Made by a program: the position numbers and the translations under genes. The notes under the pieces were generated by a model, which made no database searches, was not told the DNA's origin, and saw nothing but the letters and a program-made list of their open reading frames with translations. Below, piece by piece: positions 44,538 to 54,281 of a DNA stretch of 64,000 nucleotides (its first letter is position 1; every line of letters begins with the position of its first letter). The DNA comes from Rusavskia elegans (taxonomy: Eukaryota > Ascomycota > Lecanoromycetes > Teloschistales > Teloschistaceae), in the NCBI GenBank assembly GCA_011316305.1, contig SAUG01000163.1:39400-103399 (forward strand), in the 5' to 3' direction.

Positions 44538-47500
44538 CTACGCCTTCGTGTAGCCATGAGCCCGAAGCCATTCGAGCACTAGCTCCTCGTCCCTCGCTTT
44601 GTAATTGGCGTTCCCAAGTACAGTATCCGACACCTGCACTAATCCCCGATCAAAGCCTTTGGTATCCTTGTCCTGAAAGAACCTCGAAATTTCTTTCTCC
44701 TTCTCGTAGGATGCGAACTTCTGAAGGCTGTTCTTGAGGTACCGGTCGAGTACTACAAAGTTGCCCGACAATTTCTTGTGCACAACATCCCAATGGTCTT
44801 TGATGTACTGCCACAAGGCATCTCGAGCTTTCGGGTTTGCTGCCAGGGCGATGGACCCGCTGTGCACGTCTTGAACCTTGACCGCATCGGAGAATTGGAC
44901 ACTCAAGAAGTGGTTCACAAGCTCCGTTGTCTGTACACGGCCAAGCGCTTGCAGACATATCTCCTTTCCATCGATGGAAGTTGTGTTCAGGTACTCGTCC
45001 TTGACGGCTTGGTAAGCTTCCTTGCCACCTTCTGCGACATTAATTCGGAAAATTGATAATCTCAGGTTCGGGTGGATGGCTTCTTGTTCGCCGGATATGT
45101 AACGCTGGAATCTACACTTAGCTTCATTGATGGTTCTGGACTGTATGTCAGCTTCTTCGCTCGGAAAGATCGTTGAGCATGAATACTGACGGGGTATGCC
45201 CAGCATCTCCCGCAGTGCTAATCAATAAGGCTCGAAGCTGTCCGGTAAGGTAATCTTCATTCGCCTTAGCATCCCAGCCAATATCATCTGTGGCTGCCGA
45301 CACCAGCTTCAACGTGAAATTTTTCAGACCGGTGGCAACCACTTCATTATCCGCGAAAACCGACCGAATATTGCTCAACGAGGCTATCATTTGAGACCAG
45401 ACACTATATTCATATCGTCAGTCCTTCCGGAGTCATCGCATCAATATCGCTACGCTGGTAGTCTTACGCATAGTTCTTTTCTTGACCGAGCTCCGACATG
45501 AATGTAAAGAGTCCTGCCGTAGTACCGTCGCCCGAAATAGCCAGCGCTGCAGCATCTGCTACAAGACCAATCCTATCCTCAGTGCTAAGCTTATCGCTCT
45601 GCGCTCCCAGTTTAGCCAGTCGTGCTGGTGGGTAATTGGTACGGTAGAATCCGGTTTGGTCAGCATTAAGCTTGTAGAAAGCTTCGTCAACGTCTCGAAT
45701 GGTTGCTTCTTTGGATGTCAGTGCCTCTGTTGCTGCGCCTGCCGCTTTATGCGTGGATTTGAGTCCCAAAGGGATCCACCACAGTACATCGTCCTCCTCC
45801 GCCTTGACGTCGCCGGTCAATAGGAAGCGAGACTGACGCACGCCGATTTGTCCTGGTTCCTCAGAGACAGTTAGCAGGGGGACCCCTATCTTTCTTATCC
45901 ATGGGTCCTATAAAAGGTGAGCCAATACGGTCTCCTACTTTCGCGTAGATGACGGACCATGAAGGTGTCAACGTCTTTGCCTGACGCTTCACTCAGTGCA
46001 GCCCAGAGGTCCTTGGTAGTTGCGTTCCCTATCGATGTTAGTAGCTTCCTTGTATACTACCATGCCACTTTCCCTTTGCATTGGCAGAGCAGCCAATTTG
46101 GGCTGTCAGTCGAGGTATCGGATGCAGACCTTGTCGAACGAAGGGATAGACAGAGGCTTACCGTAAGCGTGCGCCTTGAGATAATCCGATACACCGCGAA
46201 GGAATACTTCTACTCCCAAGTGATTACTTAGCATACGAATGACCGAACTTCCCTTCAGATAGCTTATCGAGTCGAAGATCTGATCTATTTCCATAGCATC
46301 TTTGACCGGTACCTCGATTGGATGGGATGCTCTCAGCGAGTCCAGTTGTTGTGCCGTTTGTACCGCTTCCGTCACGAATTGAGACCAAACCTCGAACTCT
46401 GGATACAAGTGGTCGATGGCTAGCCAGCCAACCCATGTTGCAAATCCCTCGTTCAGCCATAATTCACTCCACCAGTCCATCGTAACGAGATTTCCGAACC
46501 ATTGGTGGGCCAGTTCTATTGTCGATTAGCAAGCGGCAGTATGCTTGTGAGCAAACATACCATGAGCCACAACATAAGCCACTCGATTCTTGTATCTTGC
46601 CGCTGAATGCTGTTCATCGAATAAGATTGCTGTTGTTCGATAGGTGACCAGACCCCAATTCTCCATAGCACCGTGTGACTAGCAAACATCAGTCAAGTTA
46701 GGGGGAACGATGAATGTCCAATGGGGAGACGTATGATGGGCTGTCTCATCAGTGGCACTCATGAGGGGCCTTCCAATGTTGATTAAGGGTGTGACTCACA
46801 AATTCATGAACAGCAAGCATGTCCATCTTTGGCAGCGGATAGTCAATTCCGAATATCTGGCCGGTTCCAGGGTCAGTCTAATCAAGCACCGCCATGTCCC
46901 CAGTCATAGCTTCCGATTTTGGGATCAAGCCCTCATATCCATCAACTGGCATGCAAGGCATCTGATTGCAGCACCAGTCGTGGTGGGAGATCCTCAGCTT
47001 GCCAGCCGACGGGATATGTCTGAACCCCTGGATAGGATGCCAGTGGTGATGGGAATGGGTGAAATGAATGGCATGGCGTAAGATACTTACCTCGGAAAAG
47101 TAGTCGACTACTTGCCATGCGTTCTTCAGTCCAAACCGCGCCTGTTCTTTCAAGCCCCTTGTGGTATAGATTCGGACAGGTATCGGCTTGCCGTTGTACT
47201 TGCGGCGAGTAAAATCTTCCACATACTCCAGATCTCCAAAGGCCCAAGCTAAGAGCTAACTTCACTGTCAGTGGCTGTATATTTGGAAGATTGGGACATT
47301 GTACGGATCTTGGCAATGCAGACTCGAGCGCTTCCAACAAGTGACAAAAACACCGGAAGCACAGGGGATGAAGTTACAACAAAACTTTACTTTTCCAGGC
47401 GTCAACAACAGGGCAAGAGATTGCTGTTACGACTTACGTAGGTGCTCATAACAGGGGTGCGGTCGAAAGAGACGGTCTTTAGCCCTTTCTTGGATTCTTT

Positions 47501-48188
47501 GATCTCCTTTTCGGGCATATTACTCAGAGCAACAAGATCTTCTGGGATTTCGATACTGAAATCGAAAGTAGCCTTGAGATTCGGCTCATCGAAGCAAGGG
47601 AACGCTCGTCTGGCATCACAGGACTCGAATTGGGTGCTGAACATCAAATGACTCTCCCCCTCTGTGGGAACGGATTTGGGTGGCTCGACTGCAGGCTTGT
47701 ATTTTGATCTGTAGAAACCCGCCATGGTGTTGTTCATGATCCCAGAGTAATCGATTTGGAGCAGAGCAGCTTTGGAGGCGGGAATGTCCCGGGGAAAGGT
47801 AAAAACGGTCCTCTGGGACTTATCATCGTGTGATATACTGGACGCTTTCTGGACTGCAAGTGGTGAGCAGTCATTCCAAGTCGTGCAAGAGAGACTGGTC
47901 TTGTACATTCAGCATGTTGACCTGAGATATGGACATGATGGATTTTGAGCTCGTGCGCGTTAACGACGATTTCTGTTGCTGGACTCTTGACTTGAAGCTC
48001 GATCTTTACTGTTCCCTTGTAGCTAAAGGGGCCTTGCAGTTCCAAATCGTGCAAGGAGATGTCATAGTTGATGGGTCTGACACTATAATAAGTAATTAAC
48101 CAGCAGTCAATTCAACGCAGCTGCGGTTTCTAATTCTAGAGCTAACGACGCACTTTTTCGACAAGACATCTCTATCTAGAGCGGCCAT
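44538..48188 (-). CDS. M1-family zinc aminopeptidase (Ape2/Aap1 type)
   Basis: Metallopeptidase that trims N-terminal residues. Multi-exon gene from ATG 48188 ([12 protein letters not shown]) to the stop at 44538 ([10 protein letters not shown]). The N-terminal domain reads [20 protein letters not shown], then [20 protein letters not shown]. The exopeptidase signature [13 protein letters not shown] lies at about 46610-46675. The zinc site is split by an intron: VAHE ends at about 46555 and [20 protein letters not shown] resumes at about 46515, giving HEXXH plus the distal Glu in NEGFATW. The C-terminal helical domain follows ([20 protein letters not shown], then GNATTKDLW after an intron). 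The intron at 46161-46029 is 133 nt and holds copy D of the dispersed repeat. A 327-bp TIR element sits 81 bp upstream of the start. Cytosolic or secreted location is not settled; no signal peptide is seen. Confidence 0.9.
46092..46150 (-). repeat. Dispersed ~60-bp element, copy D (inside aminopeptidase intron)
   Basis: On the minus strand, the same strand as the host gene, it reads CTATCCCTTCG, then GTCTGCATCCGATACCTCGA, then CTGACAGCCC. It aligns with copies A, B and C over about 60 positions. It lies wholly within the 133-nt intron 46161-46029, close to the donor. Confidence 0.75.
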
Positions 48189-48268
48189 GCTGGTAGAGAA
48201 TGCGTTGCGTGGTATGTAGCCTGGAGTTGAAAGGTAGCCGCTGCAACACACACGGGGCCCTTCGATGT

Positions 48269-48595
48269 GGGTCTTTCTAACAGTGCCCCCCTACACAGGC
48301 GAGGTTTCAGAAGGAATTTCGACCCCTTCCCAGTCGCTTTTAGTATTCAAATTTACGTAGGAGTAAAGCTCGAAGATAAATAGCTCGATACTCTTTTCAA
48401 GCTGCGATTAGATAGAGGTTTAGTATATAGTAGGCTGGTTTATCAGACTTAAAGAATTTCGAGGCCGTAACTAAGACTTACCCCGCATTTAGACCCGGAA
48501 CTTCGAAGTCCGACGCTGTATACCGTTTAATTGGCCGATTAGGCGCAAAGGGGGCACGCGCAGCCATGTAGGGGGGGGCACTGTTAGAAAGACCC
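48269..48595. mobile_element. Non-autonomous TIR transposon (MITE), 327 bp
   Basis: Terminal inverted repeats GGGTCTTTCTAACAGTGCCC and its complement (CACTGTTAGAAAGACCC at 48579-48595) are near perfect over about 27 bp. TTCGATGT is duplicated directly outside (48261-48268 and 48596-48603). The interior has no ORF. An 8-bp target duplication fits hAT-type or related transposases. It lies 81 bp upstream of the aminopeptidase start codon, so within its likely promoter or 5' UTR. It shows little RIP, suggesting a recent or single-copy insertion. Confidence 0.82.
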
Positions 48596-48603
48596 TTCGA
48601 TGT

Positions 48604-49081
48604 TTCAACGATGACGTGGTACACCTCCATCATTGACGGGACCTACCGTTGTTTCGGATAGGAATGCGGAGTGTCACGCATCTACGAAGGAAGATATTAA
48701 ACGTAGACTATGTAAAGTACAGCATGTTCAATATATCTATGCTCCCTTCGCAGCCGTACCCCCTTGCATAATTAAACGCGCGTCCTGCGTGTGCGCGCCC
48801 TTTTTTGATCTCCGCCTTCGTCGATATCTCATAAACGGCAAGTCAAGTGCGCCATAGACAGTAGATTGGGTAACCCTATCTGTCTTCGAACCAACTTATA
48901 CTAGACTGAGGGAATATCCAAACACCGTACTAGGTGAGGCAGCTTGATGTCGAATTTAGTTTGGATTCCTTCTATTTGTTCATTATATTAGTCCCCTCCT
49001 CCAAACGGCAGCCTCCTAATCACTCAGACAGGGTAATAAGCAAGGCTTCACTACTAGAGAAACCGTAGCGTCATAGGAAAC
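48604..49081. other. Spacer, aminopeptidase upstream region / 3' side of the 216-aa gene
   Basis: About 480 bp, short ORFs only. Confidence 0.5.
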
Positions 49082-50004
49082 TCAGGATGGTCTCCACACT
49101 CCACTCCCATCCTTCTTCCATTCAGGCAACGTACCCTCGTTTCTCAATTTGACCAACCTTGTCGGGACCCTCACTTCCCAAGGATCACCTTGGGCTGTCT
49201 CTACTGCAGACGGCATGCATAGGCGCTCGGCCAGCTCGTCGGCGACGGAGAGAAAAGTCGGATCGGAGATGGAGGGAAGGGGATCGTTATTCCACAACTC
49301 GCGGAATTTGGAGAGGCTGTTGTGACAGGCGTGTCAGCAATTGGTATTGATTCTCGCAGATCTTTTCCTAGCAGCCGTAGATTGGGTATTCCATGGTTGA
49401 GAAGAGAAGAAAGTAACATCTTTGTGTTAGGATGGAAATGGGAGGGGGCCTTCAGGCTTGACATACTGGTCAATAGCAGTCTCGAACCCAGGTCTGGCAG
49501 GGACGATAACGCGAGCGTAGCCGGCGCGCAGGAAGTCGTTGGCAACCGGATCGGTGTCCTCAAAGGTAATGCGCTGTGGCGTGTAGAAGAGTGCGTCCAA
49601 TTTGACCAGTCGAACTCACCATTTGCTCCCACTCGAATGCCTGTTCGAAGAACCGCACAAACGCGCCTCCAGCTTCAGCATCGTCGAAATCGATGGAAGA
49701 GAAAGAGCCACCAGCGGGAGGAAGCTTGACGGCGTCGAAAACGCTGAAGTCCTGCTTGGTCATAATGGAGATGCAGTTTTTCCGAAGCTCGTCTTTGGCT
49801 GTCGACTTATTCGTTTCAGAACTCCTGAGTAACTACAGGTCAGTACTTCGGTAGATTAAGGTATAAGACAACGGCAAGTGAATATTTTCAACAGACTTAC
49901 CGTCCAACGACTAAAGGAGCAGAAGCTTGAAGCTGAATCTGCGCGAGATTCTTCTCATACTCTAGTAACGCCACTCTACTGGCAGATGGTCTCTCCCTAG
50001 CCAT
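49082..50004 (-). CDS. Hypothetical protein, 216 aa, family not recognised
   Basis: Four exons (50004-49901, 49824-49620, 49573-49467, 49316-49082) with GTAAGT, GTGAGT and GTATGT donors all keep frame. The protein begins MARERPSASRVALLEYEKNL and has a basic region (TAKDELRKNCISIM). It then has an aromatic acidic block AFVRFFEQAFEWEQM, a segment DPVANDFLRAGYARVIVPAR ending in PGFETAID, and a C-terminal WEVRVPTRLVKLRNEGTLPE. The RAGYARVIVPARPGFE block looks like a conserved core, but I cannot name its family. No signal peptide or TM helix. The junction after WEQM may be where a longer ancestral protein lost a segment. It is divergent from the decayed gene at 50.5-52.4 kb, about 460 bp away. Confidence 0.6.
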
Positions 50005-50466
50005 ACTATTTTATGATCGATGATAGATGGCATTCTGTCGCTAAATAACACTGTCATGAATCTGGTTGGATGGAGATCGTTTCCAAACCCTGTGTTGGCG
50101 CTTGTGGCGCGGACCAAAGTCTGAACATAATACGTTCTGATGATCCTCGTCACTGTTCAATGTAACCTTGATACCATTCACTCGTCCAACCTCGTTAAGA
50201 GTCAAGGTTCAGGTCATGTAACATTGAACTTCTCTCTTTCATCAGGATCATTCATGTTCTATGCGCGAAAGCGTTATGACGAGGATATCGTGCAACAGAA
50301 AGGATAAGCGATACTTTGTGATGCCCTTGTGGTATTCGAAAAGGAGTCCGGCACCCAACAGTTCCGGGACACCTACCTCGGCTGACGGTGAGTCTACACT
50401 TAGATTCTTATCTTTTGAAACCCATCCGAGTAACTTCCACTATGTCATTCAGTCTAGCTGGTTACA

Positions 50467-52372
50467 TTGGTCGGCCTGATTTGGTTATCGATCCGTCTCA
50501 CGAGCATCCAAATCGCTGAGACTGCTCCACCAGTGCCAACTCTTAAAGAGATCCAGGAATTCAATGAACAAATACCATGGGTCAAGGACAAGGTATTGCT
50601 GAAGTGTTATAACGCAACACGGCAGCAACTAGCAAGTTGCCGAGGCCGCAGGGAGAATCCACGATTTACTGAATTAGAGTTTGGGGTCTCTCGGCTAACC
50701 TTCAACCTCATGCATAGAGACCTTGTGACAAAATGGGGAGAACTTCACAAGTTCAACGATGAGGGCATGATAGCTGGGAAGACACCGGCCAGACGATGGT
50801 CAGAAAAATGTCAAGCCCTTGCCGCCAGCATGACGGTACAGCAGCTGAACCCATTCGAGATGGCAGTAAGAGAAAAAGGCCTGAGAGAGTATGAAAGTAT
50901 GGCCTTGGAGATGCTGACAGATGACAAATATGCCTCGCAGATGATGGCTGATAAATCTACCACAAATCGATGATGTCTTATCCGTCAAACCGATGGGAGC
51001 GGGCCATGAGAGATTATGCCGTGTCCGAATGGACATTGGACCTAAAGAAAAGCTTTTTGACCAAACCTTTGCCAACGACTTACGCAACGATTTCTGGGGG
51101 TTCCTTCTGAAACGTCCAGTACAGAAAGTAATACTGCGGGCCTCACGGTTGCAAGATTTAGATGAGCGGCTAATAAGAGCTCCAACCGACCCTAACCTGG
51201 CTCAGATGATCATCGAGATGGTGATAGGATTCATCCCGTAAGTTCCAGTCACTGTCTTCCAGCCAGTACATTTCTTGCTGTCATGGCGCATCTGATATGA
51301 CCACAGCGTGATTGGCAATCTTGTGGCCTTGCAGGAAATGGCTTCTGGTGAGGACCTCTTTGGCAATACCATTGCGCCCGAAGAACGAATAATTATGGCG
51401 GCATTCGTCCTATTACCCATGGTGGGACGAACTGCAAAGTTCGGCAAACACATCTACTCAGAAAGCCGTTTAGCTTCCCTGCTAGGTGATACGATGCATC
51501 TCCCTCGAGTAGAGCTTCACATTACCACAGCTGGTGGCAAAGAAGTAATACTCGCGGAGATTGTAAAATTGCGACGAATGCCTCGCGTTACCCGGCGGAG
51601 TTAGCTCGAATTGAGCGTGCTGGCTCCGTGGTTGTGAAGAGGCGATTCAAGCCAAGTCCTGTCGCCCTCCGCGAAGGCATAACAGCCGTTTCCGCCCTGT
51701 TTCGAGAATGGCGCAAACCCAAACTACTTGAAGATGCGTTAGAGAATTACTTACTGAAGACAACTGAAGCCATCCGCCAGCTTTTCCCAGAAGTTGCCGA
51801 GCTGGATGCATTCGCCATCAAGAGGTAGAGTCATACTTCGTTCAAGCCGCTCGGGGCCATTTCCATCTTCTGTCTAATTTGCTAACACTTGCCTTAACCG
51901 GCTCATCCGGGTGGCTGCCGTAGAGACGCATGGTTGGGGACTTTTGCTTGAAGAGCTTATAGAAGGTCAGATAGGACGAAAACTATCCAAAAAGGCAGGC
52001 GACCTGTTCATGGGCGTCGACAACCTAGGTGGAAAGCTCGAATACCTTCCGGGCCACCTGATTGTAAAAATGGCCACTGCTGGCAAGATATTGATAAGGG
52101 CTAACAGAAAGCTTGTGCCAGAGTGATTCAAGAGGTGCAGCCTTGACTGATGGGGTTCTGGCGGTCCGGAAAGAAGGGAAGCTTCAGACTTTGGCCGTTT
52201 TCGAGGCCAGAGCCGGGAGGAACAAGAACATAGGGAATATCAGTCTCCTGGGGCGCGCCCCTCCACGAGGAAGCCTTGATGATCCCTTGTCGGAAATCAG
52301 CCAGTATGAGCGTTATCTCGACGACGCCTAGGAGGAGCTAATGTGGGAAGCTGCAAGGGAGGGCAAGAAGTA
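50467..52372 (+). pseudogene. Decayed multi-domain gene with a bacterial pre-toxin-like hydrophobic segment
   Basis: Successive plus-strand open stretches clearly belong to one former protein but change frame without splice signals. Breaks are seen near 50950, near 51560-51580 (one base short in an A-run) and near 52110. A TAG replaces a probable Trp codon at 52329-52331 before the final stop. An intron at 51240-51305 is still recognisable (GTAAGT to CACAG). Readable segments include VPTLKEIQEFNEQIPWVKDK, a central EMVIGFIP plus IGNLVALQEMASGEDLFGNT, then RIIMAAFVLLPMVGRTAKFG. The GFIP-x-IGN then L-x-x-x-G-x-D/E-L layout with a following small-residue helix resembles the PT-TG pre-toxin region of bacterial polymorphic toxins. 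That likeness is by eye only. The C-terminal part has TLAVFEARAGRN. It may derive from horizontal transfer. 5' exons upstream of 50467 are unresolved. Confidence 0.6.
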
Positions 52373-52543
52373 GGCTACTCCACATCCTCGACCCCGAGTT
52401 TCCATCCTGGCAGGGAGTAAGATATGTTGCCGACCGAGCGGCATTGAAGAAGTCCATCAGTCACCGAGGGATGGGAGGGCAAGGTAGACCAACCCAAAAC
52501 ATAACCAACATGATTAACCACAAAATCTGATTCAAAATATCAA

Positions 52544-52850
52544 TCAATAGTAAGCCTTGATGTCGAGCGGTTGTACGAGGAGAGTGCTCTTCACGTCGGT
52601 CAGAAGATACCGATCGCATTCTCGGAGTAGAGAACGAGGATCTTTTTTGTTGTCGCCAGTAGAGGAGATACTGGGTTCGTCAAACGGGAGTTGAAGGAAT
52701 TCGGGGTCCTCTATGAAGTCGTACGAGTAGACAATTCGGGAGCCCATCTGAAACAGACCACTGCTTGGATCTAGGACCAAGCTCCAAATAACAAGCATCT
52801 GATCTTCAGGAAGCAGAGATACTGCAAGTTTTACCAAAGTTTTACGCTGG
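52544..52850 (-). pseudogene. C-terminal part of an ORF split by a transposon
   Basis: Minus-strand frame ending at 52544 (LLVQPLDIKAYY), open up to the transposon edge at 52850. Beyond the transposon (53653 upward) the same frame continues once a single target-site copy is counted, giving about 15 further codons including an ATG before a stop. Readable text: LVKLAVSLLPEDQMLVIWSL and SRIVYSYDFIEDPEFLQLPF. Family unknown. Either a small gene was interrupted or its 5' exon end was. Confidence 0.45.
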
Positions 52851-53652
52851 TTGCTTCAGCCCTCAGACCTACTCCGCCAAAATTAAGCGAGATTATATCT
52901 TACAAGACCTAGGGGTCTATACTAACCCTATATAGCTAGTCCCCGAAAATTTTATCGCTTATAGGTCTGAGCTAAGGACTGCCGATTTCGGTTAGGTTGG
53001 CATTCGTTTTATCTCGAAAAGTCGATGTTCGTCCAACGGTTAAATACAGATTTAACAACGAATCTAAGTCTACTAAACCTTCCCCGCCGCGAGATTTTTA
53101 TCGTCTCTACAGCCGTCTCCTAATATCGAAGCCTTTATCGCGTCTTTTCCAGCTTTTCTGGCTCTTGACGTCGAAAAAACTCGATTTTCGACGTTTTTTC
53201 GACGTTTTTTCGAGAATCTCGACGAAATCTTAAGCCTTTATCTCTATTTCTCGCTCCGTCGCTAGCCAGAGCTTAGGCCTAGGCCCGGAGAGGCTTTTTT
53301 TTTTTAGAGAAAGAGTGCGCATTCTCGTCGTCGCGTCGAGAGGAAGAGAAAAGGATTACTACTAAGATTGCGACACGAGGAAAAACGAGAGAGAAAAGAA
53401 ATAATATCTCGACGAGTAGAGATCTAACTTACTTAACTTCGTTATTAATTCTGTACGACTACGTAGAAGAAAAAAAGAAATTTCGAGAAAAAACGTAAAT
53501 AAACGAGTGTCAACCTGGCAGGAAATCCGGGTATTAAACTCAGACTCCCTACTAATATCGTCTTAGTCAGCTTTTCCTAGGTTTGGCATACACGTTTTAC
53601 CCGGGCATGACTATGACGATGTTATGTAGGGAGAGTCTGAGAGCTGAGGCAA
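52851..53652. mobile_element. TIR DNA transposon (non-autonomous), copy 1, 802 bp
   Basis: Ends are imperfect inverted repeats: left TTGCTTCAGCCCTCAGAC, right complement TTGCCTCAGCTCTCAGAC. TACGCTGG is duplicated immediately outside (52843-52850 and 53653-53660). The interior has no ORF of note but contains a TCGACGTTTTTTCGACG palindromic run, a T11 tract and pyrimidine-rich stretches. It shows moderate CG content and little RIP. A second, inverted copy is at 60582-62125. Confidence 0.8.
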
Positions 53653-53660
53653 TACGCTGG

Positions 53661-54281
53661 TCCATCTGATACGAGTACGGGCTTGCGGAATCTTTCCGAC
53701 GCTAGCGGAGTAAGGTAGTCAGCTAATAAGCCCGGTCTTTGGTAGACCCCAGGGAGGTTTTCAGTGAGGCTTTCCAGACGGCTATATTAATAAGGCTTCA
53801 TGACTCCGTTGATTATCTGTCGTAACTGAATCCCATATTTGCCACTACTTGACCCCAGGACGTATGTAAATCCCTGTACAAGCCGCAATCCTAAAGAGTA
53901 GAGTATCAGAGCTATCTTCCCCTAAGTTACTTCGCTGGGCGAGGGAAAACGCCTGGTGAGTGGTGACCGCTTGGGCAAGATCGGGATTCCTCGACTGTTA
54001 CACTCTGAGAGGATAATATCATTACCTCCTCGACTGGCGGGTGGGCATCCGATACCTCGACCGCCAGCCAAGCCGCATACCCTCCTAATGCATGGGATAC
54101 TCATCCTCAAAGAAGTCGATTGGGTCTATTCACATGTCTTTGGAACAGGCGCGAACCTAGCTGCTGATTCGTGTCATCACGTACCGATGTTGCTTCTACT
54201 TTACATACATCAGAGCGGATGTGACACCTAAACTTCAGTGGCATTGTTCTTGAAAAAGCTGCTCGTCGCTGTCTCTGAGAT
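53661..54281. other. Upstream region of the WD40 gene, with repeat copy B
   Basis: About 620 bp. Contains dispersed element copy B (54021-54080). No CDS seen. Confidence 0.55.
54021..54080 (+). repeat. Dispersed ~60-bp element, copy B
   Basis: CTCGACTGGCG, then GTGGGCATCCGATACCTCGA, then CCGCCAGCCAAGCCGCAT. It shares spacing with copies A, C and D. CTGGCGG and CCGCCAG form an inverted repeat around the core, so it could fold into a hairpin. It lies about 200 bp upstream of the WD40 gene start. Confidence 0.7.

Noticed and set aside
48633..48857. 74-codon plus-strand ORF beside the MITE
   Set aside because: No ATG start, no recognised domain, and it overlaps the spacer between two genes.
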